A stretch of 64,000 nucleotides of DNA from Dipteris shenzhenensis (lineage: Eukaryota > Polypodiophyta > Polypodiopsida > Gleicheniales), in assembly GCA_047967505.1 (NCBI GenBank), contig CM106539.1; one strand, given 5' to 3'. The notes below the pieces were generated by a model. That model had not been told where the DNA came from. It saw only the letters and a program-made list of their open reading frames with translations, and ran no database searches. The position numbers and the translations under genes were made by a program. Shown one piece after another: positions 11,346 to 23,150 of this stretch (its first letter is position 1; every line of letters begins with the position of its first letter).

Positions 11346-12636
11346 AAATACAAACTATCTTCTTGCTCATGTGTTGAGATTGAGATTTGCTTGCTCTCCT
11401 TGTTCACCTTTTGTGTTTGCCACAATCCCACTTCCCTTTCTTCTCCTTCTCCATCCTCCTTCCTTCTTCCCTCCCCCTCCCCTCTCTCTCTTCCTCTCAC
11501 CCCCTTCTTTTTGGTGGAAACCCCATTCCAATGATTAGGTACATGAGTGAAGGCTTTACTACACAATGCTCCCACAAGGAGTAGCCAGGGAGGGAGGATC
11601 TCTGTCAACACACCTCAACCATCCCCACGACAGGGTTGCTCATGCACTTAGGGCTTGTTAGTGGAGAGTAGGATTGGATTGGAAGTGGAAAAAAGTGAAG
11701 AAAGAGTGACTTTTGGGGTAGAAAAGCTCACTTTTCAACTTTTTGTCCATAGAGCCATTTTCATGCATTTGAGCTTGTTTCTTATTGCTTTTTGATGTTT
11801 GTTTATACAAGGAGGTAGATAGAATGATTTCTAAGCTTGTTGTAGTGTCATCTAAAATTGTTGTAGTGTCAAATCCAACTAAAAACACTTGAAAATGAAG
11901 ATTCGAGTGGAATTTTGAAGTGGTTTTGGGTGCTTAATAGTCCAACTTGTAGAAACCGCTCATTTGTGTGCCAAAAGTTATTGTTTTGTGTTGTTTTTTT
12001 ATTTGTGGTAGGTAGTTTAGGTCCTTGGCACTCCTCCCATGCACACAAACCTAGAATAGAACTAGAAAAATCACCAAGACTCATAAGAAGGGAGTCGGCC
12101 ACACTGTGTGTTCCCAGACAATCCAAACCAACATCATAATCACATTCTTACAAGTGATGGTCATTGTAGCCTAATGACACTTTTGGATAGCCATCTTGTC
12201 TCATTAGTATACTTTTGCAAATACAAGCACCACATGTAATCCAAAAAAAGAAATGGCTCAACCCTAGGAAAGACTCCCATATTCCAGGTCGGCGGGGGGC
12301 ATCACTTCCACCCGCTCTTGTGAATGGCAGGGGGCATCACTTTCCCCACTCATTGACCTCTAGGGATCTAAACTCTACTGCATACTGAAACATGCATACA
12401 CAAGCAATTTAAGGAGGTAAGAAGGTCTTACATATCTTCAAGATGAGAAAACCAAAGAACAAAGGATTGTTAGTACAAAGTTATGCATGTGCAAGAACAT
12501 GAGCCTGCCGTAGGTGCATGTGTCTATATTAAAGAATATGTGTATTTGTACATGTGCAAACATGTGAGTACATCTATAAAACTAGGTGCATGTGTCCATG
12601 TTTCCACAAAAACTATAGAAATATGGGATATGAAGG

Positions 12637-12690
12637 GGGGAAATTAGTTCATAGGATACATTAGAGAAATTAGTTCATAGGATACATTAG
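12637..12690 (+). repeat. Short tandem duplication (about 24 bp)
   Basis: GAAATTAGTTCATAGGATAC followed by ATTAGA occurs twice in direct succession, with a further partial GGATACAT. Copy B equivalent: 49701-49754. Confidence 0.85.
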
Positions 12691-13124
12691 GATACATGTG
12701 CTGCTCCTTACAGGCACCTACTGCACCATCTATTTTGCCCTCTAGCTAGTCTCTTGTCAGCCCCAGATCTGGTATTTTAACTGTTGCAAAAGTCACACAT
12801 TACTTGCAACCACCTTAAGTCCTGAGGTGTACAACCCACATTGCATTCTATGTGCTGCCCATGTGGTAACCCCCTCTCTTTGTTTTTCTCTGTGGGTATG
12901 CCACCACATGGCAGCCACTATGCTGCCCATGTGGTAGCCATAACCTTAAGCCTCTGGGGGTTCAAGGATCTCTTGACTTAAATTAGGAAGGAAAATGCCA
13001 ACTCTAGAAGGGGGAAAATAGAGTTAGAAAGTTTTCATGAGGGGAAAGATTTTTAGTAGATGCCTAGAATCTTGTTGGACATTGTCATCCATGACTAGGC
13101 AAGTTACCTTTTCTAGCTAGGTGC

Positions 13125-13275
13125 CCCAAGCACTCTCCCCAAATTCTTTGCAAATTCTACTCATTAATTACAGTCCTAAAGCATTCTCCCCACATGCTTT
13201 GCAAATTTCATGAATTAATCCCCAAAGCATTCTCCCTAGTGCATGCTTTGCAAATTCTAATAATTAATTACAATC
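13125..13275 (+). repeat. Three-unit degenerate tandem repeat (about 55 bp)
   Basis: Three successive units share (A)AAGCATTCTCCCC, then GCTTTGCAAATT and then TAATTA. They lie near 13128, 13180 and 13226. Copy B equivalent: 50189-50339. Confidence 0.75.
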
Positions 13276-13552
13276 CTCGCTGGGCCTCTTAATTCCTTGT
13301 TCATCCTTGATGGAACTTACTCACTTATCTCATCCACTTGGGCATGTTTCAATGTGCCAATCACATTGGTTATTTATCCTTTGGTCTTCAATCCTCGTCT
13401 TTAAATTTGGAGAGGCTAAAATGCCTTGGAGTGCCTTGGAGAGAAAGAGGAAAGCGGGGGAAATGGAAAAAGAAAAGGCTTATACACTTAGAATTTCAGA
13501 GGGGTAGAAATGTATATGATGAAGTGGATTTTTTTCTTAATGTTTTAAAACC

Positions 13553-14026
13553 TTGGGAAAACGTGGCTGCAGCCTCCTTTGCATATTTGTGATTTTTTGC
13601 GGGTTGACGAAGGTCGTCAAATATGGTTGCACATTCAACTTCTTTGTTCTTTTACTCTTCATGCTCTTATCTACTCCTGGCAGCTCTGAGCCTTTTAACC
13701 TTATTTACTCAGGTATGCAGCTTCATGAAATCGGTAGTGGACTATTTGAAGATTCATGCTTGCATGATTGGGTTTCTCTCATCTCCTATGCACATAGTGC
13801 TTGGGTCGTTATAATGGTTGCATGCAATCCAGCAGGGCCGTCCTTTGGTGTAGGTGCCAGGCCTGTTAGATGTGTGCGTCCTCATGGGAGACTTGGGGTA
13901 CATGATTGTAATTGGTCCATGCATGTTGGACATTGCATTAGAGCAACAACGGCCATGTGGTATGCCAGCAAAGCAAGTGGTAGACATGTAGAGTGGTCAG
14001 GTGCACAGGTGGCAGAGATGAGTTAG
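13553..14026 (+). CDS. 157-codon ORF, unrecognised, possibly spurious
   Basis: This is the longest open frame outside the CACTA element. The first 45 residues are hydrophobic (FFVLLLFMLLSTPGSSEPF) and could pass for a signal peptide. The rest is Gly/Ala/Cys/His/Trp-mixed without a recognised motif. Overlapping frames exist on both strands. In copy B (50617-51090) it stays open with one substitution (His to Asp near residue 71). No splice or promoter evidence supports it. Confidence 0.15.
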   Translation: MGKRGCSLLCIFVIFCGLTKVVKYGCTFNFFVLLLFMLLSTPGSSEPFNLIYSGMQLHEIGSGLFEDSCLHDWVSLISYAHSAWVVIMVACNPAGPSFGVGARPVRCVRPHGRLGVHDCNWSMHVGHCIRATTAMWYASKASGRHVEWSGAQVAEMS

Positions 14027-15809
14027 CAAAGATGGCATGGCATGGGGGCACATGTGCCCCACGAGGTGATACATGGTGGATGGGCCAATGGATCGTAAAG
14101 CACGAGGTAGATGGCTAACCAACTGTCACAACGGCCATGAAGACAACGGATCGCATCTAAGAGCTCCTATTGTTGGGGAACTTTAGTGCAGGACTCGAGG
14201 CAGATGCACAGAGAGTACATGGTGGGCGTAGATTGACCCAGGAGCTGACAGCATGGCAAGCGGGACGTGGTCGTGTACAATGTACATAAGGGACTGGAGC
14301 ATGTTGCCCACTCACCCCTTGATGCACGACACATGGCTACATACCAACAATCACTATGGAAGTCGGATGGCAAGCCAAGGGAGGACCTGTGACCATGATC
14401 CAACAAGCAAAAGATCGGATCAATGGCCCTTGACCATCATCATCGATAAAGGCATGCAACACAGAGGAGAGCAGTTTAGCTAGCGAAGCTGAGTGAAACA
14501 TGGAATAGAGACGTCGTGGGCTAGTTGCACTTGAGAAGAATTGAGCAAGATGAGATGCCAGGAGATAGAGAAGCACCAAAGCTTATGAACAAGAAGGAAC
14601 ACGGGCCTGTGGGAGTGGCTGATCATGTTGGAGAGGCGACCACATAAGAGCTGTATGTCCAGTGAGGGGACATAGGGTGTGTGTGTGTGGAGCCAAGAGA
14701 TTTTGTAACTTGTGGAAGGCTTGGATCTCACATTATTTCTGGACTTCCTTCACTGGTGTTAATCTCTTGCTTCATCCCAAGTCTCTGTGTCGAAGGAGCG
14801 GCTGTTTGCATGGTGTATGCTTTTGAGTGATGAGCCATGGGTTTGTTGTTGTCGACTCATGGATTTGAGGCTTTGTTTGTCTACTAAGTCAAAGTGTGGT
14901 CTTTAGCGAGTCATGTGAGTGGAGAGGGAGGGCGGGGTAAATTCTGTGAGGAAAGCAGTGCCATTGTGTGGGTGATGAAGGTCTGTGTGCATTTTTCGTT
15001 GAGGATAGCCCAAGGGAGGTAACAGTAAAACTAACCCATGCACAAGCAAGACACTTAACATGCCTCGAACAACCGGTCCCATGTTTGAGTCCCATCCAAA
15101 TCAAAATCTATAGATGGAACCAAGGAATATTCCCAAAGGTCGAGGCTTGACCTAGGGTGTACTCGATGAGCCAACCTTTTGACCGAGATTTGTTTGACCC
15201 TAGCATTGTGTGGTAACATTAAAACAAACCGGTGTGCCTTATAGGTCAATATGTACATGTAGCCCGTTGCATAGATTTCCTATGTGCATATCGGGAGGTT
15301 GCGGGCTTGATCGTCGTCAGGTGGACTATGCGCAACTGGAATTGCGATGAAATAGTTAGGGCTGATTTTGTGAGGCACCGGTGGTCAAGCGGCCAATCCT
15401 TTTACACCGCATGGAGTCTACATAACCTAAAGGCTAACTCTCACTATTTTGAGAGGTGGAGAAGAGTAGTTAAGGGTTGGTTAGTTTTTAAGGTCCCATC
15501 CTAGGTCGATGGTTGGTATTTAAAGGGAGGATCTAACGGTTCTGTTTAAACCCTTGGATCTAAGGCCTGTAGGGAGATCCTGTTGAGATTGGATGGCTGT
15601 GAGCAGGCTTTGGGACTTAGTTGTTTTCAAAGGTGAGTTTGGGAGAGTCCAAGGGACGAGACATCCCAAAGGATCAGAGCTTCAAAGAGAGGGGTGACTT
15701 CCATGATTGATCTCGTGTAGGATAACACCAAGTTTGAGCCACTAGACTATGAGAGAAAAGAAGGAGGAAGAAGTTATTATATATTTAAAAAAAGTGAAAA
15801 CTCAAGTGG

Positions 15810-15945
15810 GAAGGGGGGAAGGGAGGGGAGGAGGGGGGGGGTGTGGAGGGGGGTAGTGGGGTGGAGGAGGGGGGTGGGGGTGGGTGGAGGGTGGAGGGGG
15901 GTGAAGGGGTGGGGGAGCAGGAAAGGGGGGGTGGAGGGGGTGGAT
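15810..15945 (+). repeat. G-rich low-complexity tract
   Basis: Runs of 3-9 G separated by single A or T bases (GGAGG, GGGTGG) over about 135 bp. Open frames across it on both strands are low-complexity artefacts. Copy B equivalent: 52873-53008. Confidence 0.85.
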
Positions 15946-16245
15946 GGTGAAAACTTTACGGATAGAAACCTTGACAAAAATTCAAAGGGAGGAGGAGATA
16001 ATTACCTACAATGCTCTCCTAATTCTTTGTCGATGTGACAGGATTGTTGAGGGTGAATATATGGTGGATGGATGGCTATCATTGCAAGAAGGGCTCGAAG
16101 CAACTCGACGATGAGGATGGGAGTAGGGCGGTGGTTGATGGAGAGGGAGGAGGGTCGCTCAGAATGGGAAAGAGAATGGAGGCCATATGTGGAAGAAGAA
16201 GAATGAGAGGTGGAGTGGGTTTTTATAAGAATGGAGATGGGAGGG

Positions 16246-16269
16246 GTTTAGGGTTAGGGTTAAACCCTA
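16246..16269. repeat. Short telomere-like box
   Basis: TTTAGGGTTAGGG is followed at once by TTAAACCCTA, a small inverted arrangement of plant telomere-type units. AAACCCTA boxes are also found in plant promoters, but no gene start is evident beside it. Copy B equivalent: 53309-53332. Confidence 0.6.
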
Positions 16270-16419
16270 GAACCTTCCTGTGCCCCATAACTTTTCATGG
16301 TGGGGGGGAATTATTTTTTACTCTCCTAGTTCTTGAGTGATATATTTGTGATAGTTCATGGTAGTTTGTTCTTTACACCACATACTTGCATATGTCTACT
16401 TGTTACTTCAGATGCTAGT

Positions 16420-16812
16420 CTCCCTGACAATGGCGCCAAATGTTGGCTCTTTCCCACGACTTTTTCCAAAAGAGCAAGGTGTTCTAAGTATGGAGGGTTC
16501 CGAGGTTTTTTGTCACCTATAGATATATCGATGTCATCATTGTAGTATAAGTGTGGATGAGGACCTTGGGTCGTATTCTAGTGAGAGACGTAGGCTTAAG
16601 TATGGGAAGCAAAAGTTGCACATGCATGTGTGAAAGAAATGTTCATCAACATGGTCATAGTAATGGAAGCTTCTTCCTCCATTGGGGGTTGAAAGTTTTA
16701 GAAGAGGGAGGTTCAAGATTTAGAAGGGGGTCTAGGGTTCAGAAGGGGGTCCAAGATTTAGAAGGGGTTTCAAGGTTAGAAGCGATTTTAGGGTTAGAAG
16801 GAGAATCCAACA
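16420..16812 (-). mobile_element. Gypsy-type LTR end with tRNA-Asp-like primer site (minus strand)
   Basis: On the minus strand 16420-16437 reads TGGCGCCATTGTCAGGGA, matching the tRNA-Asp primer site known from Athila/Tat-type gypsy elements (TGGCGCCGTTGCCGGGGA) at all but three bases. It is followed on the plus side at 16441 by TGTTGG, and the reverse complement CCAACA occurs at 16807-16812. This gives a candidate 372-bp LTR with the canonical TG...CA edges. No second LTR and no gag-pol frames were found, so it is a truncated relic or a chance edge match. Confidence 0.45.
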
Positions 16813-17204
16813 TAGCAGAGTACATGGTGGAGAACTCATCTCCCTCATAGGTCATGGAGGTCAAGGGTTGAAGAACTAGACTAAGAGAGTAAGGGTTGAG
16901 GGGAAGCATAGGAGGGGGAGAGGAAGAAGGGAGGAGGAAAGGGAGAGGAGGAGGTGCAAGGTTAGAGGAGAGGGAGAGGAGGCAAGGTTGGAGGAGAAGG
17001 GAGTAAGAGGCAAGGTTAGGACATGCTTTTGGACATGAAGTGCAAGGGAGCATGGACACTTGGAGACAATTGCATGGAACACCAAAGTAGAACTCAACAC
17101 AATGTCCCAAAGAATATGCGCTTCATTCCATTATGGGTGATTTATACAAGTTGGAGAGCTTCTCTCTTTGCATGTAGGAATTGTAAGAATTTCTCTCTCT
17201 ACAT

Positions 17205-17487
17205 GTAGAGCTTGCATCTATGATGTACATATAGAAGTTGCATTATGCATGACATTGTAGGACTTGCATGTAGGAGTTGCATATAGGAGTTGCATGTAGA
17301 ACATGCATGTAGGAGTTGTTTGTAGAACATGACTTGCATGTAGGAGTTGTATGTAGAAGTTGCATGTAGGACTTGCATGTAGAACATGCATGTAGGATTT
17401 GTATGTAGAACATGCATGTAGGACTTGCATGTAGGATTTATATGTAGAACATGGATGTAGGAGTTGCATGTAGAACATGCATGTTGA
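17205..17487 (+). repeat. GCATGTAG minisatellite
   Basis: About 280 bp of variant units built from TTGCATGTAGGA and CATGTAGAACATG, with a 20-25 bp higher-order spacing. The units contain palindromic CATG and ATGCAT cores. The long minus-strand frames through it (LHASPTCMFYMQ-like) are translations of the repeat and not genes. Copy B equivalent: 54268-54550. Confidence 0.9.
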
Positions 17488-17839
17488 ATTCTTAAGAGGG
17501 ATTATTCCTAGCCTTATGCAAGTACAAGCAGAGCTTTTCAGCTACCCTACACACACATTCTGTGCTACTTAAGTCCATGTTGGCATAGAGTCAACATCAG
17601 TTCATGAAGCATGAAGATCATCCACCAATGGTGCAAGTATACATACATGAACCTATGATTACTAGGAATATCGTAGTTCACAATTATCACTAACCATATA
17701 GAACAAGGTCTTGATTGACATCCAAAGGAATTAACACCTGTCACCATCCATGGCTAATTTTTAAGGCTCATCTTATGGCCACTTGTCCTCTATGTGGCAC
17801 CACATGCCTTCACATTGAGAACCTCGATGTGGCATGGTG

Positions 17840-17862
17840 CCACATTGAGATTCTCAATGTGG
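17840..17862. repeat. Perfect short inverted repeat
   Basis: CCACATTGAGA and TCTCAATGTGG are separated by one base, giving 11-bp arms. Related strings (ATGTGGCACCACATG, CACATTGAGAACCTC) lie on both sides, making 17780-17905 rich in inverted motifs. Copy B equivalent: 54903-54925. Confidence 0.8.
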
Positions 17863-20224
17863 AACGACACCTTACCATGCCATTGGTCCTCTATGTGGCA
17901 CCATGCCTTTTCATTAGAGTCAAGATGCTCAACATGCAATTTATTAAGCATTGGTCATGATCATCCCATAAGTTGGGCCAATTAAGCAAAATAAATATGT
18001 ATTTTTGCCTAGGTATAATAGGCATATGTTCTTTGCTATGGTAACTCCTTATGTCTCTTGCTTGTATCATAGTGCTCTACATTTTGGACAAGCTATGGCA
18101 TGGTCATGTGCATCCAAACATTTGGGTAATAATAATGAATGGAGCTATAGTTCATATCCAATTAATGCTACTACACAAGACCTTTCTTTGACTCTTTCTA
18201 AGCCTCTCAAACCATGTTACCTTTCGGAAGAAATGTAAGAAGAAAATTATGCAAAAATAAAAATAGAAAGTTGGATTAAATATGTCTAAAAAAAGCTTTA
18301 GTTACAATACAATAATGTCTCCTATGAGAAAACAAAGGTAACACTTATGTTAGATTATTAGTAGCTTACGGATTCAATATGAGAAGAATTATAATGAGAA
18401 AATATGTGCTAAACCCTCTATATAATATCTTATTTGCCTCATCACTAAGTTGAGCCTCCTTTAGACTCATGGGCCATGCTTTTAACTACTCTCCATCTCT
18501 TGGAAGATCCTCTTCTTCGTATTCATCCTTGGAGCACTATCAAATATGCATGTATCATGTAAGACAATAAATCATCTAACACATTATCACTCTTTGTACG
18601 TACATATTCACATGCTTGGTCTTCCCGCATTCTACTTCTTCTCTTTGCATGTGCTTCTTTTAGCAATTGTCAATAGTTTTCATTTAGTTATGATTCATGA
18701 GGTCAATACTGCAATGTATTATGTTGCTTTCATTTGATTCACATCAAACACCCTAAAATAGAATAACCACATATTGAAACAAGTTTTTAATCCCACATAA
18801 GATCGATGATCATTAAATTACAAGTATAAACCCTCATGCTCATATCTCCTTAGTGTGTTGCAAATGTGCATGCAATTTAAATCACCCATAGTCTCAATCC
18901 AAAATTGTCTACTTATGGCATCCTTACATCATGCATATTTTCATAATATCTTATGATATAGGCAATCAAAATAATTTATAGGTTTCTTTGCCACATCTTA
19001 GATGCTTCATGACATATGAAAATCATTAAATTTAATGTTATAGTATGTTAATTTTTATACATCAATATTCTTTAGTCTAGGTTCCAGATCTACATGAATC
19101 AAAGAGGGATGGCTATGCATGGAGAGCTTGCAGATGTGCGTGTCACTGACATGCTAAAAAGGGGTATGGATGTGTTCAAGAGAGTTGCCAAAGTCATCTC
19201 TTGCACTTCAATCGCTTGAAAAACATTTGGAAATCTTTTCGACAGGCTACAATGTTTGAAAAATCCTTAAATCTTGTGGTTGTCTTTAATTATGGACTCA
19301 CTAATGTATTTTCATTATTATTTTTTCAACACTTTCATGGTGAGCTCTCCTCACAGTCACTCCTACATACATATACTCAACCACTCATACATATTCATAC
19401 ACAGACCACCCATTACCCATGATGTAGATAGCATGGTGTTTCCTCCAAAAAATTGCCAAGTACCTAGGCATTGTAAATAGACTGCGAATAGGGCACCCTA
19501 CAAAACATGTTAGTCATGTGTCAAAAAAACCTCATCTCCGTAGAGGTTTGATGTCAAAGTCAGGTGTCCGTTAGGAGCTCGGTGCCTATGGTTGAAGGCA
19601 TACGGAGCTTGGAAGTCATTAGACAATTAGCGTAAGTTGAGGTGGATGAGATGAAGCCCAGGCATGGCAGCCTACAATTGCCCATACTAACTTGCAACAC
19701 AAGTTAGGCTTTCATTGAGACACGAATCCACAAGTGAGGTGAGGGTTTTAGCTCCAAGCTCAAGGATGTCTCACTAATGTATTTACCATGAGTGCCTCGT
19801 GATATATTTAAAGCTGGCTTGGAACATGAGGTTTTCCTGAATTTCCTGTAATTGTAAATAAACGTTTAAAATTCTGCATCGTTTAAATATTGAAAATACA
19901 GGGTAGGTGCGTTCAACGCTTAAATAAAGAATTGTGTCATTTAGATAGAAGAGGGAGGGCTGGAGGTGCCTCTCGAAGGGGTATATTTTTGTAAAGCAAT
20001 TGACAATCTCTTCAATACAACAAGAGAGATTCTTTGGTAAAAGAATTGACAATGCTCACAGTACAGATGATGCCGCTATTATCGGTAGCATTTGGGTGGC
20101 ACCAAAAAACTTATGTACACGCTCTGCTAGAATCCAGGTAGATTAAATTAGAGCACAATATGTTTGATGTTTTGTCAGAATCCACTAGCATTATGTTGAT
20201 GTTTTGTCAGAACATTTGTAACAA

Positions 20225-20772
20225 CTATTCTCGATCATCATCCTCTCTAAGACTAAACAATTTAGCTTGGATCATGTTCATCTGTGTGCGCTTGCCTTCT
20301 ACTCTATACAAGTCCCAGCTAGCGATCTCAAGAACCTGGAATTCCTCATCAAGCATCGACTTTAGACATTCCAACCTAATCTCAGCTGCACTTATCATTC
20401 CAGCAATGCCATCTTCCTTTTTTTTTGGAATTCTGGGCTCATATAAATTAGGTTTTTCACTGGTGTTGTGGAAATGATAGGTTTTACATTGGGTGAAGGG
20501 AACACACCATGTAAAGATCTCATATTCTCTTCCCACCTCTTGCAACGCTTTGCACCTAGATGCCGTTAGACCTTAGCATGTTCCATTGCACTCTCTACAA
20601 ATGGAGCCCATGCAACATTTGGTGAGAAGCTGCATGTCCTCAACTCTTTGCGCGTTGACTTGCAGTTCTCCAAGGAAAAGGACTTTGCAAAAAATAGCCC
20701 AATTTTGTAATTGGGTGGCCCCTCTTGATAGACTTCATAGTGACGCTGCACAAGCTTCTTGGCAATGTACAT
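20225..20772 (-). pseudogene. Unrecognised minus-strand protein-like relic
   Basis: Two minus-strand frames in different phases follow each other: 20772-20566 (RHYEVYQEGPPNYKIGLFF, then SPNVAWAPFVESAMEHAKV and a stop) and 20545-20225 (EVGREYEIFTWCVPF, then GMISAAEIRLECLKSMLDE). Amino-acid composition and lack of repeats suggest real past coding. The frame change near 20550-20566 may be an old indel or an intron. It lies downstream of the LINE relic on the same strand but shows no LINE motif. I do not recognise it. Confidence 0.35.
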
Positions 20773-21036
20773 GATATGACTTTATTTTCTTCTTCCCAGA
20801 AACTGGTTTGGGACATGCAAATATAGACTCCTAGTCTGCAAGGCTGATGTCTTTCGAACCTGTTTCTATCTCCCTTGGACCTATTCCAACCATACTAAGC
20901 CCATACTCCTCATTAAACCCTCATGCGTACTGGCAAAATTTCTTTTGTACTGGAACCTATACTTGTGATATCTTCTTAGATGCCTTGCGAGCTGCAATAG
21001 CTAGCATGATCTCTGCAAAGACAGAAATACTAAAAG

Positions 21037-22025
21037 TCAATATGATTGATTATGATTCACTACATGATCAATAGCCAATAATATATTTAGAATGACATCT
21101 TCTATGTTCCTTCCATATACAAAACCATATTGTCTGGCATGCACCATCCTACTCAGGATATGCTTGATTCTCTTGGTCAAATCCTTGACCATAACTTTAC
21201 ACACAAATTGAGCATCTATAAACTTGGTCTCCAACGACATGGTAACCATCTATTTTGCTCCTTAGTAATGAGCGTTATCATACCCATATTTGGACTCTGA
21301 GGCATCACACCTCTTTGAAAGCACCATCTAATTACTTCCATCATATCCTCCACAAGTTATGTTGATAGAACTCAATAGGCATACTGCTAGGCCTAAGCAA
21401 CTTACCTCTAGCCATAGAGAACACAACATATTTGATCTCCGTCATTAAACTCAACCAAATAACATATTTGATCTCAGCAAAAGAAGGGCCTTTGCAATAG
21501 TAAAGCCTCATAAGGCATCACCACCTATCATGCAAATTGCTTGGGAATGCATCCAACTTTACCTTGTAGTTTGTGCTTTCAACTCGCTTAGTACCCGCAA
21601 TGCTAGAGATAAATGCTACATGAAAATCTTAGCTATTTTTGACTCCTCATACACTAGATTGCCCTCAGCATACTTTTCTCTCTAACTGCTCTAAAGAAGA
21701 ATACCGACAGTGTGTCACCTTCTTGAAGCCACTTTGAACCTTAGCTGTAGCTAGCCTAGCATGCTCTATAGCTCTCAAGAAAAGCTCAACTGAGGAAAGC
21801 AATGAAGGAAAAATAGGATCAAATGGATTCTAAGAAATAGTCAACAACAATAAAAAACTCATGCAAACCGTCACCTTCCCCTGTCTCCTCATTGTTCTTA
21901 CTCTCTCTCTCCCAAAATCTTTAGCAATCTTAGTAACCATTTCAATACAAGCACTCCATCTACTTCTGAAGGGTCTTGAATGGCATACTTCCTCCTCCTT
22001 CCAAGCATGATGAGGCTCTATATCA
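21037..22025 (-). pseudogene. LINE (non-LTR) reverse transcriptase relic
   Basis: Reading the minus strand from 22025 downward, blocks appear in the order expected of a plant LINE ORF2. Near 21735 is the linker before the reverse transcriptase (KWLQEGDTLSVFFFRAVREK). Near 21400 is a variant of the ARGKSPGPDG block (MARGKLLRPSSMPIEFYQ). At 21249-21037 are KVMVKDLTKRIKHIL and YGFVYGRNIEDVILN, the Q..FV.GR.I.D block. Frames are broken repeatedly by stops and shifts. The catalytic FADD region is missing, so the relic is truncated at its 3' side near 21037. Confidence 0.8.
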
Positions 22026-22598
22026 ATGCTATCAATTCAAGAAAGAATCTGTTAAACTTGAATGAAATCGGGCCTTATTTAGTCTATGCTAACATCTACG
22101 AGTCAAACTTCATAAATAGGAGTAGAAAGTGATAAGAAGAAACTGTTTCCATCAAGATATTGCCCTCTAGTTCAGGTTTGTTTGATTCATCACTGTGGGG
22201 GAACTGAAGTCATGAGCTGGACGATATAGCAATAGCGCAGACGGCGAATATGAAGCTCTTTAGCTTGCAAGAATGGTTGACAACATGACCAGAAGGGAAC
22301 AAAATTTGTTGTTGGAATCTATGAACTACCCGAAACGTCTCAGCCAGTCTTTCAGTTACTTGGTAGTGGTGCACGTAATCATGCAAAGAACTCTCTATAT
22401 TTTATTGAAAAATATAACGATGACTTTTGTTTTTTCTTCATCTAAGTACTGTGTATTTTGCTATATTTTCATGCTATATAGTGGAAAAAGCTAGATTTCA
22501 CCCACATACACTTTGAAAAGATGCCAAACTAAAATATTAGTCAAACATTCAACTTTCCAAGACTTATGGCTGAATGGAAATGATCAAACATAATCAAA
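22026..22598. other. Non-coding flank of the CACTA element
   Basis: AT-rich DNA with no supportable gene. The last three bases (AAA, 22596-22598) are the left target-site duplication of the CACTA insertion. Confidence 0.5.
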
Positions 22599-22730
22599 CA
22601 CTACAAGGCATAGGCCATTTTCCGACGGAAATACCGACGCTTTTTACATTAAATTTTTTTTTTTTCACGGGCGCAAAGGTCGCTATAAAAGTCGTTAAAA
22701 TCGTCGGAAAAGGAGCGTCGCTATAAATCG

Positions 22731-22872
22731 TCGCTATATAGCGACGCTATTAATCGTCGCTATATAGCGACGATGCAAACGTCGCTATATAGCGATGATG
22801 AAAACATCGCTATATAGCGACTCTGTTAATCGTCGCTATATAGCGACACTGGTAAACGTCGCTATATAGCGA
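22731..22872. promoter_or_regulatory. Left subterminal palindrome array of the CACTA element
   Basis: Six perfect copies of the 14-bp palindrome TCGCTATATAGCGA start at 22731, 22757, 22782, 22807, 22833 and 22859, spaced 25-26 bp. Partial forms (GTCGCTATAAA) precede them from about 22679. Most are embedded in the longer palindrome CGTCGCTATATAGCGACG. In maize Spm, TNPA binds short subterminal motifs, and a similar role here is an inference from position and regularity. Confidence 0.85.
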
Positions 22873-22886
22873 CGATTAACAGAAGT

Positions 22887-22960
22887 AAAAAAAAAGGGTT
22901 AGTGGGGCTAAACAGGGCTTCCTTTTGGCCCTGTTTAGCCCCACTAATCCTTTTTTTTTT
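22887..22960. repeat. Strong hairpin with 20-bp perfect arms
   Basis: TTAGTGGGGCTAAACAGGGC at 22899-22918 and its exact reverse complement at 22928-22947 flank a 9-base loop. Beyond one mismatch the stem continues into GG/CC and an A-run/T-run, for about 30 paired positions. It lies between the left palindrome array and the 3' end of the TNPA-like gene. It could act in 3'-end formation or feed small-RNA production. Both roles are guesses. Confidence 0.85.
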
Positions 22961-23150
22961 TTTGTAATTACAAAAGAAAGTTTTTTATAACAAAATTTCC
23001 CTTGCTTGCAGGGTGATACAAAATTGTTCTTGTGAACGATGAGGAAGAAATGCATATACATATACAACTGTGTTTGTAACAAAATTACCCTGTGAAAGGG
23101 CAATATAAAATTGCTCTAACGAGCGGATATACAAAATGCTACTACCACTA

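Larger units (their letters stand above)
11346..13552. other. Intergenic DNA with short tandem repeats
   Basis: No gene is supported. Includes a pyrimidine-rich tract (11440-11510) and the two tandem repeats annotated separately. Copy B equivalent: 48409-50616. Confidence 0.4.
14027..16419. other. Intergenic DNA, no gene recognised
   Basis: Contains a purine-rich G tract (15810-15945) and a short telomere-like box at 16246-16269. Possible RNA polymerase III B-box-like strings near 15075 and 15303 are too weak to call a SINE. Copy B equivalent: 51091-53482. Confidence 0.35.
16813..20224. other. Intergenic DNA, no gene recognised
   Basis: Contains purine-rich degenerate repeats of an AGAAGGGGGT-like unit and GA-rich DNA (16690-17030), the minisatellite at 17205-17487 and a short inverted repeat at 17840-17862. 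The rest is AT-rich with only short frames. Copy B equivalent: 53876-57287. Confidence 0.4.

Noticed and set aside
15060-15320. SINE or tRNA gene suggested by GTTTGAGTCCC and GGTTGCGGGCTTGATC
   Set aside because: Only weak B-box resemblance; no convincing A box, cloverleaf, poly-A tail or target duplication.
15841-16038. Trp/Gly-rich and Pro-rich overlapping ORFs
   Set aside because: Artefacts of the G-rich tract on opposite strands.
17199-17478. Minus-strand ORFs rich in HVLHASPTC-like units (also 54262-54541)
   Set aside because: Frame translation of the minisatellite; the unit keeps all frames open.
22731-22872. CRISPR-like array (short repeats with about 11-12 bp spacers)
   Set aside because: The repeats are 14-bp palindromes with very short non-unique spacers inside a CACTA transposon, in plant DNA. 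They are subterminal repeats and not CRISPR.
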